Shown here: positions 53,415 through 60,925 of the stretch, piece by piece
Numbering within the stretch: position 1 is the stretch's first letter
Layout of the letters: each line of letters starts with the position of its first letter
NCBI RefSeq assembly: GCF_004382795.1
Contig: NZ_SMSG01000004.1
Location: 248,001 to 312,000 of the forward strand
Source: Cumulibacter soli
Lineage (GTDB): Bacteria > Actinomycetota > Actinomycetes > Mycobacteriales > Antricoccaceae
Direction: 5' to 3'
Length of the DNA stretch: 64,000 nucleotides
Notes under the pieces: model-generated
Seen by the model: the letters and a program-made list of their open reading frames with translations, nothing else
What the model was told of the DNA's origin: nothing
Database searches by the model: none
Translations under genes and position numbers: made by a program

Positions 53415-54857
53415 ATGGTAGCCACGCCAGCCAGGACCCCTCATCTCATGGAGTCACCCGTGACGCGCGCAGTTTCAGATGACCTAGCCCGAATTACGGT
53501 AGCTGCACCGCAACGCAGAATCGACATCGCGCTCCCGCAGTCCGTGCCGGTCGCGGAGTTGATGCTGTCGTTGATCACCGCCGCAGGCGAATCCGCGGCA
53601 GACGACGCTCAGCGCGACGGCGGTTGGGTTCTGCACCGCGCCGATGGGACGCCGATCGATCACGACCGCACGCTGGAGGACCAGCAAGTACGCGACGGTG
53701 AAGTCCTTCACATGGTCGGTCGGTTCACCGAGTGGCCGGAAGTCGACTACGACGACGTTGTGGACGCGATAGCGACCGGCACTCGTAAGTCGACGAGCCC
53801 ATGGTCTGGATCTCACACCCATCTGACCGGGCTTCTACTTGGCACGCTGAGCCTGCTCATGGGCCTGTTCTGGCTGATGCAGTCCGGACCTTCGTGGCAA
53901 AGCCCCGGCCTGATTGCGTTGGCTGTCGCCCTGGTGCTGCTCTTCGCTGCGTATGGCCTTTCACGCACGCAGCCAGGCGATACCGCGTCGGCGGTGACGT
54001 GCGCGAGCATGGGCACGCTGTATGCCGCGGCCGGTGGGTTAGTCGTCCTTGGTGGCGACCAAGCGTTCGCTGATTTCGATGCGTGGCAGTACATCCTGGC
54101 CAGCGGGTGTTTAGTCGTGGCTTCGATACTTTCGATCCTGCTGGTCGCGCAGCAAATCCAGTACTTCGTCGCAACCGCGTGGATCGGGCTCGTCGGCTTA
54201 CTGGCCTGTTCGCTGGCGCTCGCGGATCACATCGACGCGGCGGATGCCGCCGCGATCGCCATCACGACGGTGACCATCTTCACCGCCGCGTTTCCGATCC
54301 TGTCGATCCGATTGGGCAAACTGCCCGTGCCGGCACTGCCGACGAGCACGGATGAATTACTTGCTGACGAACCGCAGATCCCCCTCGAGCGAGTGCACGG
54401 CACCGTTCGCCGCTCGGACGAGATCTTGACTGGGTTGCTGATGGGATCAGCTGCGGTCTCTCTGGTTAGCAGCCTGCTGCTTTTGGGTTCCGGCCGCACC
54501 TCGGCGGTCATCTTCGTCGCCCTCGTGGCGGTCACGGTTCTGCTGCGAGCGCGGTTGTTCCCGACCGCGCGTCACCGCGTTCCATTATTAGTCAGCGGTG
54601 CAGGATCGCTTGCCCTCCTGGCCTTTTCACTCATCGCAGAGTTGGACGCCGAACAGCGTGCGACGATTGCGGTACCAACGCTAGCGGTGCTAGCGCTGCT
54701 GCTGATCGCCGTGGGCCGCTACTTCCGCACGCGGCAACCTACGCCGTACGTCGCTCGAATCGCGGACATCCTCGACATACTTGCGTCGCTGGCGATCGTG
54801 CCGATCATGTGCCTGGTGGTCGGACTGTTCTCGTACGTTCGAGGGCTGTGGGGCTGA
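53415..54857 (+). CDS. eccD: Type VII secretion membrane protein EccD
   Basis: The 480-residue protein has an N-terminal ubiquitin-like domain (about 15-115, RITVAAPQRRIDIALPQSVP and AELMLSLITAAGE). About eleven membrane segments follow, from LTGLLLGTLSLLMGLFWLMQ to the last segment LDILASLAIVPIMCLVVGLF. EccD dimers form the main membrane scaffold of the ESX channel, with the ubiquitin-like domain touching EccC. A purine-rich GAGAGGGG precedes ATG 53415. eccB begins 3 nt after its stop codon. It is divergent from eccC with 53 bp between starts. Confidence 0.93.
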   Translation: MVATPARTPHLMESPVTRAVSDDLARITVAAPQRRIDIALPQSVPVAELMLSLITAAGESAADDAQRDGGWVLHRADGTPIDHDRTLEDQQVRDGEVLHMVGRFTEWPEVDYDDVVDAIATGTRKSTSPWSGSHTHLTGLLLGTLSLLMGLFWLMQSGPSWQSPGLIALAVALVLLFAAYGLSRTQPGDTASAVTCASMGTLYAAAGGLVVLGGDQAFADFDAWQYILASGCLVVASILSILLVAQQIQYFVATAWIGLVGLLACSLALADHIDAADAAAIAITTVTIFTAAFPILSIRLGKLPVPALPTSTDELLADEPQIPLERVHGTVRRSDEILTGLLMGSAAVSLVSSLLLLGSGRTSAVIFVALVAVTVLLRARLFPTARHRVPLLVSGAGSLALLAFSLIAELDAEQRATIAVPTLAVLALLLIAVGRYFRTRQPTPYVARIADILDILASLAIVPIMCLVVGLFSYVRGLWG

Positions 54858-54860
54858 CGC

Positions 54861-56282
54861 GTGGCAACCAAACGCGACCTGTTCCAGTCGTACCAGTTCA
54901 GTCTTCGCCGGGTCGTCTCCGGGCTCGTGCTGCGCGAGACCGACCCCGCTCAGACTCCGCTGCGCCGGATGGGCGGCGCCATGTTCGGCAGTGTCATGGT
55001 CGCCGTCCTCGCCCTAGCGGTCACCGGCGTCATCGGCGTCATCAAAGGCGGCGGTAACACGACGTGGAAGGACGCGGGCGCGGTCATTATCGAGGAGGAG
55101 ACCGGCGCGACCTACGCATGGCTCGAGGATCCGGAGACACGCGAGTTCGCGTTGCACCCGGTGCTCAACTATGCGTCGGCTGCGCTGCTGGTGGGCAATC
55201 CCACCCCGGTATCGGTATCGCAAGCCTCACTGGCTGACGCTCCCCGAGGTCCACGCCTGGGCATCGCCGGTGCGCCGGATTCGATCCCGCAACCGGATAG
55301 CTTCCTCGCCGATCCGTGGGTGATGTGCAGCGGGTTGACGAAAACGGAGACCGGAGACTTGACCCCGCGCACGACGCTGCTGGTCGGTCAATCGGACCCG
55401 GGCGGCAATCCGATCGGCGACGGCAGCCTCCTGCTGGCAGATATGAACTCCGACGCGGTGTACCTGGTGTGGCATGGGCACCGCTTCCTACTCCCGGACC
55501 CAGACCCTGCGATCACCGCGCTCGGATTACGTGACGCACCGCAGATCGAGGTCGGTCGTGCTCTGCTGGACAGCTTGCCTGAGGGACAGGAAATCAAACC
55601 GCTCACGACGTCCTCCGCGGGCCAATCCTCATCAGCGGTGAAGCAGTACAAGGTCGGGCAAGTCCTCGTCGATGACACGACCAAGCAGTTCTACCTGGTC
55701 CGCAAGAATGACCTGCGCAACATCAGCGAGGTTGAAGCGAACGTGACGTTGTCCGCGCCCGGGACGTCGGCGGCGTACGACGGAAAGAGCCCCACCGCGA
55801 TCGAGGTCGACAACGCCGTGGTGACTGCGGCGCCACGTGAGGATCTGCCGCCGCCGTCATTTGATGATGCTCCCCGCGATATCCCCACGCCCGCGCAGGT
55901 TTCCAGCGCCAGTTCCACGGTATGCGCATCGCTTGGCAGCAATTCCGCCGAACTCGACGTCGCCGTCGACCCGTCAACCGAAGACGACCAGTACGCGCTC
56001 GCGACCCCGCAGCGCACGAGCAATGGCACCGTGCTGGCCGATCAGGTGCTGGTACGCGGCGGGCACGCGGTATATGTGCGTTCTGCGCAATCTCCGACCG
56101 CGACCGACGGCGCGCTGTACCTGGTGACGGATGAGGGCGTGCGATTCGCGGTGCCCGGAGAACAGGCCGCCGCCGCGTTAGGTCTCGATCAAGTCACCCC
56201 AGTGACGATGCCCGCAACGCTCGTGGCCCGGATCCCCGAGGGACCCGCGCTGGACCCAGTGTCTGCGCGGGTTAGCGGCTAA
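54861..56282 (+). CDS. eccB: Type VII secretion protein EccB
   Basis: The 473-residue protein begins MATKRDLFQSYQFSLRRVVS, the classic EccB start, with one membrane segment, FGSVMVAVLALAVTGVIGVI (about 42-61). A periplasmic repeat domain follows (WKDAGAVIIEEETGATYAWL and LHPVLNYASAALLVG). Conserved periplasmic cysteines lie in VMCSGLT and STVCASL. EccB forms the periplasmic part of the ESX core complex. The start codon is GTG (54861), directly after the eccD stop, so the two are coupled. The WXG100 genes follow after 161 bp. Confidence 0.95.
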   Translation: MATKRDLFQSYQFSLRRVVSGLVLRETDPAQTPLRRMGGAMFGSVMVAVLALAVTGVIGVIKGGGNTTWKDAGAVIIEEETGATYAWLEDPETREFALHPVLNYASAALLVGNPTPVSVSQASLADAPRGPRLGIAGAPDSIPQPDSFLADPWVMCSGLTKTETGDLTPRTTLLVGQSDPGGNPIGDGSLLLADMNSDAVYLVWHGHRFLLPDPDPAITALGLRDAPQIEVGRALLDSLPEGQEIKPLTTSSAGQSSSAVKQYKVGQVLVDDTTKQFYLVRKNDLRNISEVEANVTLSAPGTSAAYDGKSPTAIEVDNAVVTAAPREDLPPPSFDDAPRDIPTPAQVSSASSTVCASLGSNSAELDVAVDPSTEDDQYALATPQRTSNGTVLADQVLVRGGHAVYVRSAQSPTATDGALYLVTDEGVRFAVPGEQAAAALGLDQVTPVTMPATLVARIPEGPALDPVSARVSG

Positions 56283-56443
56283 CTGCCCTGGCCAGCACTG
56301 GGTGACCACCAGGTGAACCTTTCCGAAATCGGTTCCGCGCCGGGGCGGAACGCAATTAGCCTGGTGCTCGTCCCAGCGGGGCGGCTGTGTTGATCAGGAT
56401 CGCAGGACCGCTCGAATACAACCAACCGAGGAGCCAGAAGAGG

Positions 56444-56773
56444 ATGTCGACAACCGGTACCAGTATTGGTCATTCCGACCCGGCGGAGTACGCGAAGCAG
56501 GCTTCCGACGCGGGTGAGCGCATCAAGAACATGCTTGCCGCACTGATGAACGGCCTTGAGCCGCTGCAGTCGACCTGGAAGGGTGCGGGCGGCACGAGCT
56601 TCATCTCCGCTAAGGCGCAGGTCGAGGCCGCGACGAACAAGCTTCACTACGCTCTCACCACTCTGGGTGAGGACATGTCGCAGGCGGGCGTTCAGTACAA
56701 CCAGGCGGACGAGCAGGGCCAGCAGGCAATTCAGAAGACCGAGGCCGAGTTCGCCAACCTCGGCAACGTCTAG
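56444..56773 (+). CDS. WXG100-family protein (EsxB-like, with YxxxD signal)
   Basis: The 109-residue helical hairpin has the WXG turn in LQSTWKGAGGTSFISAKAQV (Trp45, Gly47) and a YNQAD motif (Tyr85-Asp89) just after the second helix, matching the YxxxD/E secretion signal of EsxB-like partners. It should form a heterodimer with the 99-residue protein 47 bp downstream and be the core secreted substrate. It lies directly after eccB, as in many ESX loci. The ATG at 56444 is chosen over the upstream in-frame ATG because only this start gives the WXG100 length. Confidence 0.9.
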   Translation: MSTTGTSIGHSDPAEYAKQASDAGERIKNMLAALMNGLEPLQSTWKGAGGTSFISAKAQVEAATNKLHYALTTLGEDMSQAGVQYNQADEQGQQAIQKTEAEFANLGNV

Positions 56774-56820
56774 AGACTCGCGCACGAGCATACTTTCCAA
56801 GGATTCGAGGAGAAGCAGCA

Positions 56821-57120
56821 ATGGCTGGAGAAGTTTATGCCGTCGACTGGAATATCCAGGGTGACGGAGTCGGCTCGATCGGCAACGCCGAATCGGCGAT
56901 GCAGGCTGAGGTCGATCAGGTAAATCGCGATGGACTCGCGCTGATGAACAAGTGGGAGTCGGCGTCGGCTAAGGAAGCGTTCGTCCGCCGCAAGCAGATC
57001 TGGGATTCGGCTGCGCAGGAGATCCATACCGCGCTTGGGTCCTTCAAGAAGAACCTCGGCGAGGCTGCCGAGATCGCACAGCAGGGCGAGACCCTCGCCA
57101 AGGGCGTACTCGACCGCTAA
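56821..57120 (+). CDS. WXG100-family partner protein (WES variant)
   Basis: The 99-residue helical hairpin has the canonical length and a W-E-S turn (LALMNKWESASAKEAFVRRK, Trp45) where WXG100 proteins usually have Trp-x-Gly. It is likely the partner (EsxA-like) of the upstream 109-residue protein. No YxxxD/E motif is present at the C-terminus, so secretion would depend on that partner. AGGAGAAG precedes ATG 56821, and a strong intrinsic terminator follows the stop codon. Confidence 0.85.
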   Translation: MAGEVYAVDWNIQGDGVGSIGNAESAMQAEVDQVNRDGLALMNKWESASAKEAFVRRKQIWDSAAQEIHTALGSFKKNLGEAAEIAQQGETLAKGVLDR

Positions 57121-57136
57121 TCCGCGCACCCGCTAC

Positions 57137-57168
57137 AAGGGAGCGTCAGCGACTGCTGACGCTCCCTT
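57137..57168. terminator. Intrinsic terminator after the WXG100 pair
   Basis: A perfect 14-bp stem AAGGGAGCGTCAGC / GCTGACGCTCCCTT with a GACT loop lies 17 bp past the second WXG100 stop codon and before the convergent mycosin gene. There is no long T run. Confidence 0.85.
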
Positions 57169-57306
57169 CGCGTATGCGCGGGGGGGTGGGGCTCGGTGTC
57201 CGTCTAGGGCTCCTGTGACGGGGCAGCTGGCGGTCGAGGCGCCTGTTGTCCACGCGGCCCCCGATCGGGTGCGGTGACCGTGCTGGTGGTTACCCCGGGC
57301 TGCTGG

Positions 57307-58728
57307 TTACTCCGGCTTCGCCGGCGGTGCGAACAATTGCTCGCCGGGCACGTACTGCAGTTCCTGATCGCGTTCGGTCTCCACCCGTTCCGGCGTACTC
57401 AGCACACGAGCCTTATTGGCGCGGACACGGCGAAGTAGCGATAGTCCCAGGACCACGGCAGCCAGCCCACCCAGGGCGCCCCAGGTCAGCGCGAGCGCAC
57501 GTGACTCGCCATCCTCGGCAAACTTCTGCTGAGCCAGTTCCTGCTCACTGAGCACCGGGGGTTCGTACGGTGTCGCGCTCGCAGCGGCCTCGGAGTTGGT
57601 CAGGTCGGTCAACGCGCGGGCCGGATCAACCGCGCCTGCGCCGTACCCCAACTCGGCGAAGTGGCCGGACACTGGTGATGCCGTGCTGCGTAGCCGCAAC
57701 TCAACCGCCAGCGACTTTTCGAGGCCGCCGCTCGGTACCCACGGCGTATCGGGCTGGGCCAGCAACAACGTTACGGCGGCGGCGGCGAAGCTGGAGGCTA
57801 TCGCCGTTCCGCTATATACCTGATGTCCACCGCTCGGCGCGCCCGCAGTCACATCTTCGCCCGGAGCGAGGACATCGACATAGGGGCCGACCTGAGAGGC
57901 AGGTACCCGAATACCACTCGAGGTCATCGCCCCCACACCGATCACACCCTCGTATGCCGCTGGGTAAGGAGTTCGCTCCGCCGGTGTGGGTTGCAAGGAC
58001 GCCGGCTCGTCCTTCGGATGGTCGTCGCCGACGGGTGCAACGATCACGGCGCCAGCGGACTGTGCCGCGTGCACGGCGCTCGCCAAGGCGGGATCGTCGA
58101 CAAAACTGACTTCGGCGACCACGATGACTCGAGCACCCTGCTCGGTGGCCCACTCGATACCGCTGGCGATGGTCGCTGGGTCGAGGGGTTCATCGGTGTT
58201 GGCGACGACCTGTTCTTTCTCCGCAACCCGGACCGGCAGAATTTTCGCGTCCGGGGCAAGCCCGACAAATCCGGTCTGATCCGATTCTTGCGCGGCAATC
58301 ACGGTCGCGATCGCCGTGCCCTGGCCGATACAGTCGTCCATCCCTTCGCTGGTGTTACGCACGAAGTCATAGCCGGTGAGGATCTGCGGCGCCAGTTGAC
58401 TTTGGGTGGGCGCCACCCCAGTCGATACGACTGCAACGGTGACGCCACTACCGGTGCTGTAGGGCCAAAGGCGCTGCGCCGGGTCGTAGTTCGCTACGGT
58501 CCAGGGAACTTTCGGGTTGATCTGAGCGGCGGACGGCGGGTTGTCACAGGCCGGCTCCGGTGCGCTGGACGTCGACTCGCTCTGCGATGACTGACTGGAC
58601 GCCTCCGATTGCTCAGAATCACCCGGTGCCGCGTAGGCCGGCGTGGCAACGCCCAGAACCGCCGCGAGAGCCCCCGCGATCAGCGCGGTTCGGGCACGTC
58701 GTCGGCGAAACTCGATCACGGCGACCAT
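57307..58728 (-). CDS. mycP: Mycosin-like subtilase with all three catalytic residues replaced
   Basis: The 473-residue protein has a signal peptide (RARTALIAGALAAVLGVATP then AYAA), a subtilase domain (about 60-345), and a C-terminal membrane anchor (about 417-440, LTWGALGGLAAVVLGLSLLR), the mycosin layout. The S8 motifs are conserved in position but degenerate: VAVVSTGV has Ser102 for the catalytic Asp, DDCIGQGTAI has Gln136 for His, and YSGTAIASSF has Ala309 for Ser. The oxyanion Asn is also replaced (VAPVGDDHP). Mycosins have a protease-independent role in stabilising ESX complexes, so an inactive family member could serve structurally. ATG 58728 is used; an upstream ATG at 58809 would add a non-signal extension. 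Confidence 0.88.
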   Translation of the reverse strand: MVAVIEFRRRRARTALIAGALAAVLGVATPAYAAPGDSEQSEASSQSSQSESTSSAPEPACDNPPSAAQINPKVPWTVANYDPAQRLWPYSTGSGVTVAVVSTGVAPTQSQLAPQILTGYDFVRNTSEGMDDCIGQGTAIATVIAAQESDQTGFVGLAPDAKILPVRVAEKEQVVANTDEPLDPATIASGIEWATEQGARVIVVAEVSFVDDPALASAVHAAQSAGAVIVAPVGDDHPKDEPASLQPTPAERTPYPAAYEGVIGVGAMTSSGIRVPASQVGPYVDVLAPGEDVTAGAPSGGHQVYSGTAIASSFAAAAVTLLLAQPDTPWVPSGGLEKSLAVELRLRSTASPVSGHFAELGYGAGAVDPARALTDLTNSEAAASATPYEPPVLSEQELAQQKFAEDGESRALALTWGALGGLAAVVLGLSLLRRVRANKARVLSTPERVETERDQELQYVPGEQLFAPPAKPE

Positions 58729-58823
58729 GGTAGCGATCGGGGAGGCCGCTGTCGGGCGGGCGTCCGGCCGTAAGATAGGGACCGGCCTGCACATCGATTT
58801 CTCCTGCATTGAAAGGATTCACG

Positions 58824-59255
58824 ATGAGCACCGACGACGACCACCGCGGCCCGCCCGACGACGTTCAGCTCCAGTCGATGCGCTCGTTCGCCGAATCACT
58901 GCGTGGGCAATTCGAGACCCTCGTTTCCGAAGGGCCCCGTCTGGCGCGTGAAGCACGAGAAGTATCCGTCACCGAGCGGTCATCCGATGGCCTGGTCAAG
59001 GTAACGGTCGACCCACGTGGCGCGATTCTCGCGCTCGATCTGGACCCGCGTATCTATCGGCGCCCAGACGCCCGCGCGCTCGGCGAATCGATTCTCGACA
59101 CGATTCGCCGCGCCAGCGAAGCCGCCCAGGAACGCGTGCTCGATATCTTCGAACCCGTCGTCCCGCGCGATCAAATGCGAGTGCAGCTTCAGGGCAGTCC
59201 GGAAGATGTTCTGGAGGATGTACAAGATCGACTGAACCGCAGAGAGGGGATGTGA
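58824..59255 (+). CDS. YbaB/EbfC-like (EspL-type) protein
   Basis: The 143-residue protein resembles nucleoid-associated YbaB/EbfC proteins: a long N-terminal helix, a beta region VTERSSDGLVKVTVDPRG, AILALDLDPRIYRRPDARAL and a C-terminal helix SEAAQERVLDIFEPVVPRDQ. Members located in ESX loci (EspL) are thought to act on secretion rather than on the nucleoid. It starts at ATG 58824 with GAAAGGA upstream and is divergent from the mycosin gene. It likely forms a unit with the two downstream secretion-related genes. Confidence 0.75.
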   Translation: MSTDDDHRGPPDDVQLQSMRSFAESLRGQFETLVSEGPRLAREAREVSVTERSSDGLVKVTVDPRGAILALDLDPRIYRRPDARALGESILDTIRRASEAAQERVLDIFEPVVPRDQMRVQLQGSPEDVLEDVQDRLNRREGM

Positions 59256-59391
59256 CGTCTCAGTCCCGGTGCGCACGAGCGCGCGGCTTTGTCACGCGCC
59301 AGCCATCTGAAGGCAACCTGAATGAGACGCATTCTCTGATAGTTCTGGAAGCCTTGTCCGTAAACCGTCGAGGAGATGACGAGGAGACACC

Positions 59392-60915
59392 GTGACGGAG
59401 CCAACCCACGTTCGCGTGGACCCCGCCATCGCCGCACGCGGAATCAGCGAACTTAACAGCGCGAAGGGCCCACTGGAGTCGCGCTGGAACTCAATTATCG
59501 GAAGCATCAAGTCCGCGCACGCGGCAAATCCCTGGGGCGAGGACAGCGACGGGCAGGAATTCAGTTCGAGCTATCTGACCGACTCGAAGGCTGGGACCTT
59601 CGATCAGGACGCGAAGCAGGTCATCGATCCCGTCCTGGCGCTCCCGGACAACGTGGAGACTGCACTCAACACCACCTACGCCGCCGACGCCGTCGCCGGC
59701 CGCAGGATGGATGCCGTACAGGTGGACGCCGACCCCACTGCGGGTTCGGGCGGCGGAGGCGGTGCCGCGGCTGGCGGTTCCTCCGGCGGAGCGGGCGGTT
59801 CCTCGGGCGGAGCGGGCACAGCCTCCAGCGGCGTCGCGTCGCTCGCGAGCAGCGGGCTCGCAGCAAGTTCCGTCGCGGGGACGTCAACCGCGTCGGGATC
59901 GTTTCTCGCAGAGAGCGGGCTGACCGGGACGCCCGGCACCTTCGCGGCCCAGCCCGCCGACGGGCAGTTCATGGCCCGAGAGGCCACCAGCGCGAGCGCC
60001 GATGCGGCGCCGCACGATTCCACTTCAGCTGCGACACCACAGACGGACGTCGCAGATACGGCAGGCGCGTCGGGCACTTCGACGTCCGATTCGGGCAGCG
60101 GCCCTACATCGTCATCCACCCCCGGAGCAGACCAGGCCCAGTCCGCCTCCGGATCGTCGACGGCCGGCGGGTCAGGGTCGGGCGGTGCAGGTGGCAGCAG
60201 CGGAACCACCATCGGCTCCGGCGGCGATACTGCTGCAGGTGGTGCCGGTTCCGGTGGCGGCGCAAGTTCTAGTGGCGGTGGACCCGGTTCCAGCGGCATT
60301 TCAGCCGACTCGGGTGGCGGTGCAGCGCCGACCGCTGCGCCGCCGGGCGCAGACTCCGGCGCCGGTGGATCGGGCGCCGGTGGACCCGGTGCTGGCGTAC
60401 CGATGATGCCTCCGGGCGGCGGTATGCCGATGACGCCGCCAGCCGGGGGCGCGCCCATGATGCCGCCAGCGGGCGGTGCTCCGTCGGGGGCACCGGGCGC
60501 CTCCAGGAGTGCCGGCGCGCCGGCGTCCCCGGCGGGTTCGGGATCGCCAGGCGCCCCGTCTCGATCAGGAGCACCCACCGCACCGCCGTCGCCGGGCCGG
60601 GCAACTGCTCCGTCCAGTCACGGCGACTCGAGGACGCCCGGCTCGGCTGGCGGCTCCACCGCGCCTCGCGGAGGTGCCTCATCGACCAGCGGTCCCGGTG
60701 CGGCACGCCCAGCGAATTCAACGAGCGCGCGAAAGCGCCGCGATGGTGCGGCCGACACGGAAACCACGACGGGCGCGGCCGATCGGCGCGAGGATCAGCT
60801 CGCCGACGATGTGGTTCAGAACGACCCGGGTATGCAGCCAGATCCTGGCTCACGATCGGCCGAAAGCTCGGAGCCGACACAGCCGAGCACCGCCCGAGGG
60901 TCGACGGCGGGCTGA
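59392..60915 (+). CDS. WXG100-like protein with Gly/Ser/Pro-rich tail
   Basis: The 507-residue product has a helical N-terminal module (about 5-110). It begins THVRVDPAIAARGISELNSA and has the turn AANPWGEDSDGQEFSSSYLT, which holds the NPWGxD variant of the WXG turn. About 330 residues follow that are extremely rich in Gly, Ser and Ala, then Pro (GGSSGGAG, PPGGGMPMTPPAGG repeats), and a charged Asp/Glu tail. The start is GTG (59392) with GAGGAG upstream. The giant WXG protein begins 11 nt later on the same strand. It is probably a secreted surface or linker protein and lacks any catalytic domain. Confidence 0.72.
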   Translation: MTEPTHVRVDPAIAARGISELNSAKGPLESRWNSIIGSIKSAHAANPWGEDSDGQEFSSSYLTDSKAGTFDQDAKQVIDPVLALPDNVETALNTTYAADAVAGRRMDAVQVDADPTAGSGGGGGAAAGGSSGGAGGSSGGAGTASSGVASLASSGLAASSVAGTSTASGSFLAESGLTGTPGTFAAQPADGQFMAREATSASADAAPHDSTSAATPQTDVADTAGASGTSTSDSGSGPTSSSTPGADQAQSASGSSTAGGSGSGGAGGSSGTTIGSGGDTAAGGAGSGGGASSSGGGPGSSGISADSGGGAAPTAAPPGADSGAGGSGAGGPGAGVPMMPPGGGMPMTPPAGGAPMMPPAGGAPSGAPGASRSAGAPASPAGSGSPGAPSRSGAPTAPPSPGRATAPSSHGDSRTPGSAGGSTAPRGGASSTSGPGAARPANSTSARKRRDGAADTETTTGAADRREDQLADDVVQNDPGMQPDPGSRSAESSEPTQPSTARGSTAG

Positions 60916-60925
60916 TTATCGAGTT

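Noticed and set aside
59676-60578. 300-codon minus-strand Pro/Ala-rich frame
   Set aside because: Mirror image of the Gly/Ser/Pro tail of the WXG-like protein; pure low-complexity shadow.
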